From Pseudomonas reactans (lineage in GTDB: Bacteria > Pseudomonadota > Gammaproteobacteria > Pseudomonadales > Pseudomonadaceae): 64,000 nt of DNA. The first letter of the stretch is position 1; each line of letters opens with the position of its first letter. The stretch is taken from NCBI RefSeq assembly GCF_013385825.1, contig NZ_JACAPG010000008.1, positions 310,001-374,000 on the forward strand, written 5' to 3'. A program made the position numbers and the translations under genes. This document shows, in pieces, positions 45,987 to 57,519 of the stretch. The notes beneath the pieces are model-generated. The model saw only the letters and a list, made by a program, of their open reading frames with translations, searched no databases and had not been told where the DNA came from.

Positions 45987-46109
45987 AAAGCATTAGCGAT
46001 TCTAGACGAGGATGATGGCAAAAAGTTATCATTGCTGGTTGCTGACACCTTGAATTTTAAGCTGTCGAAGCAGACTGATTTGTCATTCATTTATTCAGGG
46101 AAGAAATAG
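45987..46109 (+). pseudogene. Possible C-terminal remnant of an unknown gene
   Basis: After an in-frame TGA at 45984, 40 codons read KALAILDEDDGKKLSLLVAD and end DLSFIYSGKK-stop. The composition looks protein-like, there is no credible start codon or ribosome site, and the stop is two bases before the next gene's GTG. It may be the tail of a truncated gene. This is a weak call. Confidence 0.25.
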
Positions 46110-46111
46110 AA

Positions 46112-46858
46112 GTGGGTAAATTAAGTTTTAAGAAGGCTTTTTTTGGGGTTGTTGGTGTTTGGTTAGCTTTGATGGTGGTGGCTTTTGTATATTCAAGGCT
46201 TGTGACGGTAGGGGCTTTAATAGTTTATACCGGTGCGATTCCTTTTCTGCTGACTGTATTTTGGGTGTCGCTTTCTGAACCGGGTTTGAAGTTAAAAGAG
46301 TCGCTGAAAGCTTGGCATTGGGCCGTGATCGCTTCTTGGTTATTATTTCTATATACCTTGTATGCGAGGAAGTGGAGTGCGGCTACTCTTAATAGTATCT
46401 TTCACGTCGACCCTGAAAAGTTCAGCATCACCTACGATTTTCTCGCGTTTGCCTATGCTCCGGTCTCTATTCTGTATCAACCAGATCTCACTTTAGGATT
46501 GCTGATAATCTCTGTCGCCCTGGCAACCGGGCTCGCGCCACTAATCATATTTTCACTGATCGCAAACATCGGATGGAGAACCGTGCTTAAGTGGTATGGG
46601 CTTCTCTTGGCATGCGTATACTTGATTTCATTCTTTCTGACTATTGCGGGTAATATTTCAAGGGATGTTAACAAGGTCGCGGTACAGTTTGCATTGTGGG
46701 CGGATTTCAATGAAAAGCACACATGTACTGACAGTTGGAGCAGCTTTTCCAAAGGCGTGATTTTTTTGGAGGGTGGGAAGGTTCTTTCCTATTTTCCTGA
46801 TGCTGGCGATGGTAAGTATTTCGAGATCAAATCCTGCGATATGAAAGAAAGATTTTAA
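46112..46858 (+). CDS. AT-rich orphan multi-pass membrane protein
   Basis: I do not recognise this 248-residue protein. Hydrophobic helices lie near residues 9-27, 33-53, 68-84, 128-150 and 160-182, so it has four or five membrane passes, then a polar C-terminal domain of ~60 residues with two cysteines (KHTCTDSW, IKSCDMKERF) that is probably periplasmic. The start is GTG with CAGGGAAG upstream. Base composition is far more AT-rich than the surrounding genes, indicating recent acquisition. The gene lies next to the 3' end of a tRNA gene. Role unknown; an immunity or defence accessory is possible but unsupported. Confidence 0.65.
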   Translation: MGKLSFKKAFFGVVGVWLALMVVAFVYSRLVTVGALIVYTGAIPFLLTVFWVSLSEPGLKLKESLKAWHWAVIASWLLFLYTLYARKWSAATLNSIFHVDPEKFSITYDFLAFAYAPVSILYQPDLTLGLLIISVALATGLAPLIIFSLIANIGWRTVLKWYGLLLACVYLISFFLTIAGNISRDVNKVAVQFALWADFNEKHTCTDSWSSFSKGVIFLEGGKVLSYFPDAGDGKYFEIKSCDMKERF

Positions 46859-46919
46859 ATTGTACGGGCCCGGCAGGCGTTGGGGAATTGATAAGGGCCT
46901 ACGTCAAGGGGCAAGCAGC

Positions 46920-47054
46920 ATGAGTGATGATGACCCTTCTATAAACTTTGTAGCGGGTCACGTTACTGTCGAACTTATCTGGCCCTGGCCGATCAAGCTG
47001 GCCGTTAACCCGACGCCGGTCCGGGTAGGGTTAGAGGTATCCCTGATACCTTGA
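46920..47054 (+). CDS. Possible 44-residue small protein
   Basis: MSDDDPSINFVAGHVTVELI and a further 24 residues (WPWPIKLAVNPTPVRVGLEV, SLIP) follow AAGGGG at eight-base spacing, and a terminator hairpin lies 24 bases past the stop. No family is recognised. It may be a real small gene of the AT-rich insert or chance. Confidence 0.3.
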   Translation: MSDDDPSINFVAGHVTVELIWPWPIKLAVNPTPVRVGLEVSLIP

Positions 47055-47075
47055 TCCTGAGGCCAAAAACAAAAA

Positions 47076-47103
47076 AAAGCCGCGCAATGCGCGGCTTTCT
47101 TGT
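47076..47103. terminator. Terminator between the orphan insert and the tRNA gene
   Basis: AGCCGCGC (47078-47085) pairs with GCGCGGCT (47089-47096). Runs of A before and TTTCTTGTTT after let it act in both directions. It should end the tRNA transcript on the minus strand and any transcript from the left. Confidence 0.88.
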
Positions 47104-47104
47104 T

Positions 47105-47181
<77 letters not shown>

Positions 47182-47196
47182 TCAGTAGGTCGCGGA

Positions 47197-50100
47197 TTAT
47201 AACGATGGTTTACCCGCTGTGCCATCCGAATAATCCTCAATGCGCATACGAAGAAACGTAGCAGCAAAAAGCTCCGGCGGTAGCGGCAGGCTGACGATGT
47301 AGCCTTGCATTTGTTCGCAGCCTTCAGCGGCCAGGAAAGCTTGCTGTGCGGGGCTCTCCACGCCTTCGGCGATGATGGTGAATTGCATGCTGTGGCCCAG
47401 GGCGATGATGGCGCGGACGATGGCGGCGTCGTGGGGGTCGTCGGGCAGGCCGCGGACGAAGGATTGGTCGATCTTGAGGAAATCCAGGGGCAGGCGCTTG
47501 AGGTAGCTGAGGGACGAGTAGCCGGTGCCAAAGTCATCAATCGCAAGCTGTACGCCGAGGTCTTTGAGCTGGTGCAGCACCTCCAGCGCCTCTTCAGCCT
47601 GGCTCATGATGAAGTTTTCGGTGATTTCCAGTTGCAGGCGGCCGGGGGCGAGTCGGTAGTCATGCAGCAACTGTTTGATACGGCCCAATAAGCCGGGGTG
47701 ACGTAACTGCGCGCCGGCCAGGTTGACCGACAACGGGCCGAAATCGTCGAAGTGGCCTTGCCAGGCGTGCATTTGCCGGCAGGCTTGTTCCAGCACCCAG
47801 TCACCGATCTGCAGAATCATGCCGTTTTCTTCGGCCAGGGCGATGAAGTGTTCGGGCGGTACGTCGCCAAAGGTGGGGTGACGCCAACGAATCAGCGCTT
47901 CGGCACCGATCAATTCGTGGGTCGTCAGGCTCAGCTTGGGCTGGTAGTAGAGGCTCAGCTCATCGCGCTCGATGGCGCGGCGCAGTTCGTGCTCCAGTGC
48001 CACGCGTTCGTTGGCCTGGGCAGTCAGGTCGCGGGTATAGCTTTCGACCCGGTTACGGCCCTTGGCCTTTGAGCGATACATCGCCGCGTCGGCGTTCTTG
48101 ACCAGGGTGGCGACGTCGGTGCCGTCCTCGGGGTACAGGCTGGTGCCGATGCTGGCGCTGATAAAAAACTCGTGCTCACCCGCCTGGAACGGCGGCGTGA
48201 AGCAGGCCAGCAGTTTATTGGCCAGGTATTGGGCGTCGCTGGCGTGCTGCAGGCCGGGGAGCAGGATGATGAATTCGTCACCGCCCAGGCGGGCGACGGT
48301 GTCAATGTCGCGCAGTTGCTCCTTGAGGCGCACGGCGATGTCTTTGAGCAGCAAGTCGCCGATGGGGTGTCCGAGGCTGTCGTTGATGTGTTTGAAACGG
48401 TCCAGGTCGAGAAACAGCACGGCGCCTTGTTTGCCGGTTTCCTGATGGCCGTTGAGGGCAGCTTGCAACCGGCTTTCGAACAGCGTGCGGTTGGGCAGGC
48501 CGGTCAACGGGTCGTGATGCGCCTGGTAGTCGAGGCGGGCCTGGGCGAGTTTGAGACTGGAGATGTCGGCAAACACTGCGACGAAGTGCGTGATCAATTG
48601 GTCGCGGTTGCGCACGGCGCTGATCGTCAACCAGCTTGGGTACACTTCGCCGTTCTTGCGGCGGTTGGAGATCTCGCCCTGCCAGTGTCCCTGGGCGGTC
48701 AACTGGTGCCACATGGCTGCGTAGAAGGCGCTGTCATGCAGGCCGGAGGCCAGCAGGCGCGGGGTGTGGCCGAGGGCTTCGGCTTCGCTGTAGCCAGTGA
48801 TCTCGGTGAAGGCACGGTTGACGGCGCTGATGTTCTGCCGGGTGTCTGTGATCAACACACCTTCAGCGGTGCTCTCGAACACCGTGGCGGCTTGTTGCAG
48901 TTTTTCCTGCATCAGCTGGCGCTCGGTGATGTCCCGCGCGATGGTCAGCATGCAGTCTTCATCGCCAATCGGCAGCGGGCGGCTGGACAGCTCGCACAGT
49001 CGGATCTGCCCATCGCTGCGGCGTATATGGCAGATGAAGTCACGCACAAAACCATCGCGCTGCATCATCTCCAGCATGTGTTTGCGTTCGTTGAGGTCGA
49101 CCCATATACCCAGGTCCAAGCTTGATTGGTCCAGGGATGTGGCACTGTTGAAACCGGTGATCCGACTGAAACCGTCGTTGACCTCAATCAACAGGCCATC
49201 GCGCTGTCGGCTCAGCAGTAAGCCGTCGGGGGAGGCGTGGAAAGCCTTGGCGAATTTCTCTTCGGAGGTTTGCAGTTGTTGCTGGGTTTCCTTGAGTTGG
49301 GTGATGTCGCGCACCACCACCACGATGGCCTCTGTAGTGTCGAGTTGGAACGGTTCGGCGGAAATCAGGCCGGTAAAGGCCTGGCCATTGCTGCGCAGAA
49401 AGGGCATTTCCAGGTTGCGGATGCTAGTGGTTTGCACCCGTTGCAGCAGGTCGGGACCGACACCCTGGATACCCCAGATATTCAGCTCGGTAGCGGTTTT
49501 ACCGATGACCTGTTCGGCCGTCAGGCCAATCTGGTCTTCGAACGCCTTGTTCACCTCCAGCAGGCAGCCATCGGATAACCGAGCAATGACCAGCATGTCA
49601 GGGCACTGCTGAAACACCGAGGCGAATTTCTGCTCGGATAGCTGCAAGGCCTCCTCAGTGCGCTTGGCCTCGCTGATATCGATCATCAAGCCGCGCAAAA
49701 CCGGCTCATGACCATGTTCGATCAGGCTGACAATGTCGCGCACCCATAGGCAACGGCCGTCAGCGGTGATCACTCGGTAATCAATGCTGTGGTCGCGGTT
49801 GGCGCGGGTTTCCCTATAGCAGTAGGCCTCGGTGCGGATCAGGTCGGCGGGGTGAATGATATTGCGCCAGAACCCTGGAATCAGCCAATGCGCGCGTGGG
49901 TAACCCAGCAAATCTTCGGCGTGGGGCGACACGTAGCTGTAGGTGAAGTCGGTGATACTGGCTTCCCAGGCAATGGCTGACAGGCTCTCGACCAAACCGC
50001 GATAGTGATATTCGCTACTGCGCAGTTCCTGTTCGAGGGCTACGCGGCGGGAAATTTCCGAACTAAGTCGGCGATTGATCCTAATGACCACGGCCAGCAC

Positions 50101-50940
50101 GGTGCTCAGCAACAGCACGGCAGGCAGGCCGTAAAGCAGCAGGTCGGTCCAGAAGGTGCGGTGATCGGTAAAGCTGCCGACCCAATGCTGCTGGATGGCG
50201 TCGGTTTCTTGCGTGCTGAGGTCGGCGAGTACCTTGTCCAGGATGCCCACCAGCATTTTGTTATCGCGCGGTACACCCATTGCCAATTGGTAGCGGTAGG
50301 GGGTTTCGCCGCTAACGTACAAGCCATCGAGCTTGAGTTGGCGCAGGCTCCAGACACTGGAGGCGAGATCGCCGACCACTGCATCTACTTCATCGGTGGC
50401 CAGGGCTTGCAGCGTCGAGCTGACATTTGGCATGGCGACCAGGTTGAGATCGGGATGATGGGTGCGCAGCAGTTCATGGGGGGCGTAGTTTTCCACCACG
50501 GCAATCTTCAAGCCGTAGAGGTCTTTCAGGGTGCGCGGTTTGGCGCCGCCCTCATGGGCCAGGATAACGATGGGGAAGTCCAGGTAAGGCCGGGTGAACG
50601 CCATATAGCCCTGGCGTTCCGGCGTGGACATGATGCCCGGCAGCAGGTCGAGTTGGTTGTTGCGGGCCTGCTCCAGTACTGCACTCCAGTTTGCCGGCTC
50701 GATCAATTTGACGCGCACGCCGAGGCGATCCTGGATCAGGCGCACATAATCTGCCGCCAAGCCTTGGTAGCGGCCACTCTCGTCACGGTATTCAAAGGGT
50801 GGCCATGACGCATCCACCCCGAGGCGCAACTCCTGATGGTCCGCCAGCCAGTCACGCTCATCATCGCTAAGAGTCAATGCGCCAGCCGTTGCGGTCCAGG
50901 TCAGCAGCCACAGCAAAAACACAGCCGGCAATCTGGGCAT
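47197..50940 (-). CDS. rmcA: RmcA-like sensor with PAS, GGDEF and EAL domains
   Basis: The 1247-residue inner-membrane protein has a signal peptide (1-19), a periplasmic solute-binding domain (about 30-250, ELRLGVDASWPPFEYRDESG), one membrane helix (about 262-282), four PAS domains (about 300-810), a GGDEF domain with intact GGDEF (VARLGGDEFIILL) and an EAL domain with EALIRW, LEITENFI and AIDDFGTGYSSL. Its length, layout and position next to rpoD match RmcA (PA0575) of P. aeruginosa, which degrades c-di-GMP in response to redox state. Upstream start codons within the rpoD 3' region are rejected; MPRLPAVFLLW is a normal signal peptide. Both cyclase and diesterase motifs are intact, so the direction cannot be told from sequence. 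Confidence 0.92.
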   Translation of the reverse strand: MPRLPAVFLLWLLTWTATAGALTLSDDERDWLADHQELRLGVDASWPPFEYRDESGRYQGLAADYVRLIQDRLGVRVKLIEPANWSAVLEQARNNQLDLLPGIMSTPERQGYMAFTRPYLDFPIVILAHEGGAKPRTLKDLYGLKIAVVENYAPHELLRTHHPDLNLVAMPNVSSTLQALATDEVDAVVGDLASSVWSLRQLKLDGLYVSGETPYRYQLAMGVPRDNKMLVGILDKVLADLSTQETDAIQQHWVGSFTDHRTFWTDLLLYGLPAVLLLSTVLAVVIRINRRLSSEISRRVALEQELRSSEYHYRGLVESLSAIAWEASITDFTYSYVSPHAEDLLGYPRAHWLIPGFWRNIIHPADLIRTEAYCYRETRANRDHSIDYRVITADGRCLWVRDIVSLIEHGHEPVLRGLMIDISEAKRTEEALQLSEQKFASVFQQCPDMLVIARLSDGCLLEVNKAFEDQIGLTAEQVIGKTATELNIWGIQGVGPDLLQRVQTTSIRNLEMPFLRSNGQAFTGLISAEPFQLDTTEAIVVVVRDITQLKETQQQLQTSEEKFAKAFHASPDGLLLSRQRDGLLIEVNDGFSRITGFNSATSLDQSSLDLGIWVDLNERKHMLEMMQRDGFVRDFICHIRRSDGQIRLCELSSRPLPIGDEDCMLTIARDITERQLMQEKLQQAATVFESTAEGVLITDTRQNISAVNRAFTEITGYSEAEALGHTPRLLASGLHDSAFYAAMWHQLTAQGHWQGEISNRRKNGEVYPSWLTISAVRNRDQLITHFVAVFADISSLKLAQARLDYQAHHDPLTGLPNRTLFESRLQAALNGHQETGKQGAVLFLDLDRFKHINDSLGHPIGDLLLKDIAVRLKEQLRDIDTVARLGGDEFIILLPGLQHASDAQYLANKLLACFTPPFQAGEHEFFISASIGTSLYPEDGTDVATLVKNADAAMYRSKAKGRNRVESYTRDLTAQANERVALEHELRRAIERDELSLYYQPKLSLTTHELIGAEALIRWRHPTFGDVPPEHFIALAEENGMILQIGDWVLEQACRQMHAWQGHFDDFGPLSVNLAGAQLRHPGLLGRIKQLLHDYRLAPGRLQLEITENFIMSQAEEALEVLHQLKDLGVQLAIDDFGTGYSSLSYLKRLPLDFLKIDQSFVRGLPDDPHDAAIVRAIIALGHSMQFTIIAEGVESPAQQAFLAAEGCEQMQGYIVSLPLPPELFAATFLRMRIEDYSDGTAGKPSL

Positions 50941-51021
50941 AACGGTCTCGTTATGGCACGGGGAATGTTTCGAGTGTAGACGGGCATTGCGGGGGAGGGG
51001 TGTTGCGCGAGGTTTTATCGA

Positions 51022-51055
51022 TACAAAACAAAACCCCCGGCCTGGGCCGGGGGTT
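51022..51055 (-). terminator. Rho-independent terminator of rpoD
   Basis: On the minus strand CCCCCGGCC and GGCCGGGGG form a very strong stem, followed by TTTTGTTTTG. It begins seven bases after the rpoD stop and separates rpoD from rmcA. Confidence 0.92.
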
Positions 51056-51061
51056 CTGGTA

Positions 51062-52912
<1,851 letters not shown>

Positions 52913-52979
52913 AACACCCTATCCACTGAAGGTCTTGGCGGGCAAAAAACAAGCCGAGGATTATACCTGAGCTATGACC

Positions 52980-54953
52980 TCACGCGCCAGTTGAGGTCGG
53001 GTTTGATGCGCAAACGTTCTGTTTTAAGAGGTCGCGCATCTGTTTTGCTATCTGAATCTTCTCTTCAGCCGATAAATCCGGCTGCCTTGCTTTCTTGATC
53101 AGGTCATCGAGGGTCTGTGTGTGCTGACCCGCGGATAACCTAGTAATGGTGTCTAAAAACTGTTGTTCAAGGTTATCGCCGTCAATTAGCCACTCCTTTT
53201 CCGCGAGGGCTTTCAGCAGTCGGCCCTGTTCGGTGCCGTGCCAGCGCGCCATCAACTGGATTGAGTTTAGCTTAGGATTTTTCTGTACCGCCTCGATCAG
53301 GGCGATCAGTACCTGGGCGTAAGTGTTGCTCGCATTGGCAAAATGATCAGCACTCTCGACCTTTTCCGCCAGTTGCGGGTGATGGATGAGTGTGCGCAGC
53401 GCAATGAGCGTTGGAGCCTCTACGGCGACAGGAGTTCGCGGAGCGTAGGCTTCATCGCGATCACCGCGCTTGCCGTTCTTGCTCCAGGGTTTCTTTTCCC
53501 ATTTCTTGCCGTCGCTGCCAGACTTTTTCGGTGTCCACTCTTGCTGGGGCGCGTAGGCCTCCTGCGGTTGATGGAAGTCGGAATAGTCCGGCATGGCGTC
53601 GTAATCCATGCCTGGGTCATAGGCCGGTGGCGGCGCATCATGCGGGGTGTTGTGCACCAGTTGGCTGACGGCTTCGCCGCTTAACCCGGTGATTTCCTGC
53701 AAGCGCATGCGCATCAGCGATTTCAGGTTGGCGCCGGGTACTTTGTCGATCAGCGGCGCCGCGAGGGTGGCCATGTGGGCCTTGCCTTCAAGGGAGCGCG
53801 GGTCGGCTTCTTCGGTCAGTTGCTGGAAGAAGTAGTCGGCCAGCGGCTGTGCATGCTGGTTGATGCGCGCGCGGAACGCGTCGGTGCCTTCGGAGCGGAC
53901 CAGGGTATCCGGGTCTTCGCCTTCAGGCAGGAAGAGGAAGCGTGCGCGACGCCCGTCCTGCAGGCTCGACAGCGTGGCTTCAAGTGCGCGCCAAGCGGCA
54001 TTGCGGCCTGCTTGGTCACCGTCGAAACAAAACAGCACACTGGGCACCACGCGAAACAGGCGTTTCATGTGCTCTTCGCTGGTGGCGGTACCCAAAGTGG
54101 CAACGGCGTTGCGCAGGCCTTGCTGGGCGAGGGCGATCACGTCCATATAGCCTTCAACCACGATGATTTCATCGAGATTGCGGTTGTTCTTGCGTGCTTC
54201 AAACAGGCCGTAGAGTTCTTGGCCTTTGTGGAACACCGGGGTTTCCGGGGAGTTCAGGTACTTGGGCTTGTCGTCCCCCAGTACGCGGCCACCAAAGGCG
54301 ATGATGCGGCCCCGGCTGTCGCGGATCGGGAACATCACCCGGTCGCGGAAACGGTCGTAGCGCTTGCCGGTCTCGGCGTTTTCCACCAGCAGGCCGGCAT
54401 CGATCATGGCCTTTTGCTGGAGAGTGTCGCTGCTCAGGTGTTTGTACAGGTTGTCCCAGCCGGGCGGTGCGAACCCCAAACCGAAGTCCCGGGCGATTTC
54501 CCCGGTGAGGCCGCGGCCTTTCAGGTAATCGACAGCGGCCTTGCGCTGCGGATGGCTTTTAAGCGCTTGACGATAAAACTCGGCAGCGGCTGTCAGCAGC
54601 GGGTACAGCGGCGAATCGGTGGGCTGGCGCGGCTTGTGTGGGCGGCCACTTTCTTCGCGTGGGACTTCCATGCCGGCGGCTTTTGCCAGGTCCTCGATGG
54701 CCTGGGGAAAATCCAGGTTGTCGTGGTCCATGAGAAAACCCAGTGCGTTGCCGCCTGCGCCGCAGCCGAAGCAGTAATAGAACTGCTTGTCGGGGCTGAC
54801 GCTGAACGACGGGGTTTTCTCTTTGTGGAACGGGCAGCAGGCGGTGTAGTTCTTGCCGGCTTTTTTCAGTTGCACGCGCGAGCTGACAACATCGACGATG
54901 TCGGTGCGGTTCAGAAGGTCGTCAATAAAGCTCTGGGGAATCAGCCCGGCCAT
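52980..54953 (-). CDS. dnaG: DNA primase
   Basis: DnaG makes RNA primers for replication. The 657-residue protein has the N-terminal CHC2 zinc domain (CCPFHKEKTPSFSVS, FYYCFGCGAGGNAL; about 40-65), the RNA polymerase/TOPRIM core with VVEGYMDVIALAQQG (about 265) and CFDGDQAGRNAAWRAL, and a C-terminal helicase-binding domain (LDTITRLSAGQHTQTL). The ATG at 54953 (MAGLIPQSFID) is the family start; the nine-codon extension is not. It lies between rpsU and rpoD on the same strand. Confidence 0.98.
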   Translation of the reverse strand: MAGLIPQSFIDDLLNRTDIVDVVSSRVQLKKAGKNYTACCPFHKEKTPSFSVSPDKQFYYCFGCGAGGNALGFLMDHDNLDFPQAIEDLAKAAGMEVPREESGRPHKPRQPTDSPLYPLLTAAAEFYRQALKSHPQRKAAVDYLKGRGLTGEIARDFGLGFAPPGWDNLYKHLSSDTLQQKAMIDAGLLVENAETGKRYDRFRDRVMFPIRDSRGRIIAFGGRVLGDDKPKYLNSPETPVFHKGQELYGLFEARKNNRNLDEIIVVEGYMDVIALAQQGLRNAVATLGTATSEEHMKRLFRVVPSVLFCFDGDQAGRNAAWRALEATLSSLQDGRRARFLFLPEGEDPDTLVRSEGTDAFRARINQHAQPLADYFFQQLTEEADPRSLEGKAHMATLAAPLIDKVPGANLKSLMRMRLQEITGLSGEAVSQLVHNTPHDAPPPAYDPGMDYDAMPDYSDFHQPQEAYAPQQEWTPKKSGSDGKKWEKKPWSKNGKRGDRDEAYAPRTPVAVEAPTLIALRTLIHHPQLAEKVESADHFANASNTYAQVLIALIEAVQKNPKLNSIQLMARWHGTEQGRLLKALAEKEWLIDGDNLEQQFLDTITRLSAGQHTQTLDDLIKKARQPDLSAEEKIQIAKQMRDLLKQNVCASNPTSTGA

Positions 54954-55398
54954 GGCGTTCTCGTCATCACTGCGTGTCAATGAGGGCCCAATGATTGCTC
55001 AAGCGAACGCAGTGCGTGGCTCGTTCATCAGTTGTCTGCTTGGGCATTCAGGAAGTGTATCTGCCGTTCATTCACTGACGTTAGTTTCAATCAGGTTTTT
55101 GGCATGGAAATGTTGCCCCGGCATCCGGTCTAGGCCAATGGCGGCCTCGGAAGCTCATCGTCGGGCACAGTCGATACAGTTGATCGCCTGTTTGAAGAAT
55201 AAGTGTGCTCGTCAGTAGCCTTGATAGGCTCGTCAGAAGAGACGTGCACCGCTGGCAAAAGAGCCAGTCCTGACGTGTGAAACAGTTGTATCGGTCGCAT
55301 GTGCGGCGTCAACAGTGAAGCATCAAGCGATATCCGCAAATGCCATTAGCCCGGCTGAGGGCCGGGCTTGGCAGAAGCTTGCTACGAACGTCTGTGTA
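54954..55398. other. 445-base gap between rpsU and dnaG with no gene seen
   Basis: P. aeruginosa has a GatB/YqeY gene here, but I find no trace of it on either strand. Apart from the hairpin after rpsU (GCCCGGC/GCCGGGC, 55349-55367), I see no strong signal; the dnaG promoter probably lies here. The short reading frames (such as 55130-55339 minus) lack ribosome sites and protein-like composition. Confidence 0.5.
55349..55367 (-). terminator. Hairpin after rpsU
   Basis: GCCCGGC and GCCGGGC form a seven-base stem with a five-base loop 32 bases past the rpsU stop. There is no good T-run on the minus strand, so it may be a leaky terminator or processing site, as is known between rpsU and dnaG in E. 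coli. Confidence 0.55.
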
Positions 55399-55614
55399 TT
55401 AGTACAGACGAACGGCGCGGCGCTGTTCGCGCTGAACTTTCTTGGCGTGACGCTTAACAGCGGCTGCTGCTTTACGCTTACGCTCAGAAGTTGGCTTCTC
55501 GTAAAATTCGCGGCTACGAACTTCAGCCAGTACACCGGCTTTTTCGCAGGAGCGCTTGAAACGACGCAGAGCTACGTCGAAGGGTTCGTTCTCTTTAACT
55601 TTGACGGCTGGCAT
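55399..55614 (-). CDS. rpsU: 30S ribosomal protein S21
   Basis: The 71-residue basic protein ([20 protein letters not shown], then [20 protein letters not shown], ending RRAVRLY) is a full-length S21. S21 helps start-site recognition on the 30S subunit. It heads the rpsU-dnaG-rpoD cluster and is divergent from tsaD, with a 202-base shared promoter region. Confidence 0.99.
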
Positions 55615-55816
55615 CCAGAGCTACCTTCTTTCATTACCGGGATCAACGTTCTCGTCGCAAAAAATTCGCGGCTGAGGTCGTCGGTTTTTAAGGGTTGCGG
55701 ATGTTAACCCCTCATTGCCCGGAATGCAAAGCCTCTGATCGAAAACCGCTAGTCGGGAGGGGGAGTGGCGACTATTATGCGCGCCTTCGAATTCAGCCTC
55801 TACAAGGCGCAAACCC

Positions 55817-56842
55817 ATGCTAGTACTGGGACTTGAAACCTCCTGCGACGAAACCGGTGTCGCACTTTACGACAGTGAACGCGGGCTCTTGGCCGATGCG
55901 CTGTTCAGTCAGATCGACCTGCACCGTGCCTATGGTGGCGTGGTGCCGGAGCTGGCTAGCCGTGATCACGTCAAACGCATGCTGCCCCTGATCCGCCAGG
56001 TGTTGGATGAGGCCGGCTGCGTGCCGACCGAGATCGATGCAATCGCCTACACCGCAGGCCCCGGATTGGTCGGAGCCCTGCTGGTTGGGGCCTCTTGCGC
56101 CCAGGCGCTGGCGTTTGCCTGGGGCATTCCGGCCCTCGGCGTGCACCATATGGAAGGCCATCTACTGGCACCGATGCTGGAAAAAACACCGCCAGAGTTC
56201 CCGTTCGTCGCATTGTTGGTTTCGGGCGGCCATACGCAGTTGGTTCAGGTGGATGGAATCGGCCAATACACCCTTTTGGGTGAATCTTTGGACGATGCTG
56301 CCGGTGAAGCCTTCGACAAGACCGCGAAGATGATGGGCCTCAATTACCCCGGTGGCCCGGAAATCGCCCGTCTCGCCGAAAAAGGGGTCGCCGGTCGCTA
56401 CACCTTCCCGCGACCGATGTGTGATCGCCCAGGCCTGATGTTCAGCTTCAGCGGTTTGAAAACCTCTGCGCTGAACACCTGGCAGCAAAGCGTCAGCGCC
56501 GGAGACGACAGCGAGCAAGCCCGTTGCGACATCGCTCTGGCGTTCCAGCAGGCCGTGGTGGAGACTTTGACCATCAAGTGCAAGCGCGCCCTGAAACAGG
56601 CGGGCATGAAGCGCCTGGTGATCGCTGGCGGCGTCAGCGCCAACAAGGCCTTGCGCACTTCGCTGGAAAAAATGCTCGGCGACATGAAGGGCGACGTGTT
56701 CTACGCGCGCCCCGAGTTCTGCACCGACAATGGCGCGATGATCGCCTATGCCGGTTGCCAGCGCCTGCAGGCTGGGCAGCACGAAAGCCTGGCAATCAGC
56801 GTGCAGGCGCGCTGGCCGATGGAGCAGTTGTCGCCGTTGTAG
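55817..56842 (+). CDS. tsaD: tRNA N6-threonylcarbamoyladenosine transferase subunit
   Basis: TsaD transfers the threonylcarbamoyl group made by TsaC to A37 of ANN-decoding tRNAs, with TsaB and TsaE. The 341-residue ASKHA-fold protein has [13 protein letters not shown] at its start, metal ligands His111 and His115 in [18 protein letters not shown] (about 138) and [10 protein letters not shown], with the final Asp in [11 protein letters not shown]. All key residues are present. It stands divergent from rpsU. Confidence 0.98.
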   Translation: MLVLGLETSCDETGVALYDSERGLLADALFSQIDLHRAYGGVVPELASRDHVKRMLPLIRQVLDEAGCVPTEIDAIAYTAGPGLVGALLVGASCAQALAFAWGIPALGVHHMEGHLLAPMLEKTPPEFPFVALLVSGGHTQLVQVDGIGQYTLLGESLDDAAGEAFDKTAKMMGLNYPGGPEIARLAEKGVAGRYTFPRPMCDRPGLMFSFSGLKTSALNTWQQSVSAGDDSEQARCDIALAFQQAVVETLTIKCKRALKQAGMKRLVIAGGVSANKALRTSLEKMLGDMKGDVFYARPEFCTDNGAMIAYAGCQRLQAGQHESLAISVQARWPMEQLSPL

Positions 56843-56875
56843 GGCGCCAAGGTGGGCAGGGCTCGTCGACGGTAT

Positions 56876-57445
56876 TTAAAAATGCCGTTCGCGCCCGGCA
56901 AACAGGTCGCGTAAATTGCTCCGGTGGCGCCAGACGATCAGCAGCGTCAGCACGCTCATCGGCAGCAGTGCCGCCGGTTCTTGCCAGGCCAGTAGCGGCA
57001 GGGTGAGCGGGGTGGCGATCAGCGCGGCGAGCGAGCTGGTGCGGGTCAGGTAGAAGGTCAGCAGCCAGGCGAGTACGGCCAGCAACGCCGCCGGCGGGTA
57101 GATCCCCAGCAACATGCCGGCTGCCGTGGCGACGCCTTTGCCACCGCGAAAACGGAAGTACAGAGGAAACAGATGGCCGAGGACCGCGCATACGCCGATC
57201 CAGGCCTGCTGTTGCAGGGTCAGGCCGGCGAGGCTGGCGATCAGCACGGGCAACAGGCCCTTGCATAGGTCGCCCAGCAGCGTCAGTACGGCGAGTTTCT
57301 TGCCGGCCAGGCGCAACATATTGGTGGCGCCGGCATTGCCTGAGCCACTCATTCGCGGGTCGGGATTTCCCGTCAGGCGGCTGAGCAAAATGGCGAAGGA
57401 CAGCGAGCCGAGCAGGTAGGCGAAAATCGCCAGTAACCAAAACAT
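56876..57445 (-). CDS. plsY: Glycerol-3-phosphate acyltransferase PlsY
   Basis: PlsY transfers an acyl group from acyl phosphate to glycerol-3-phosphate, the first step of phospholipid synthesis, together with PlsX. The 189-residue integral membrane protein has five helices and the conserved loops [20 protein letters not shown] (about 29-48) and [19 protein letters not shown] (about 96-114). It is convergent with tsaD and divergent from folB. Confidence 0.97.
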   Translation of the reverse strand: MFWLLAIFAYLLGSLSFAILLSRLTGNPDPRMSGSGNAGATNMLRLAGKKLAVLTLLGDLCKGLLPVLIASLAGLTLQQQAWIGVCAVLGHLFPLYFRFRGGKGVATAAGMLLGIYPPAALLAVLAWLLTFYLTRTSSLAALIATPLTLPLLAWQEPAALLPMSVLTLLIVWRHRSNLRDLFAGRERHF

Positions 57446-57519
57446 GCTAACTATTCCGGGCGAGGACGCCCTGATTCTAACGGGGCATCGCGCCCTTGTC
57501 GTGCTGCGGAGAAGAGTGC

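Noticed and set aside
55130..55339. 69-codon frame in the rpsU-dnaG gap
   Set aside because: No ribosome site, mixed composition and no resemblance to YqeY or any family.
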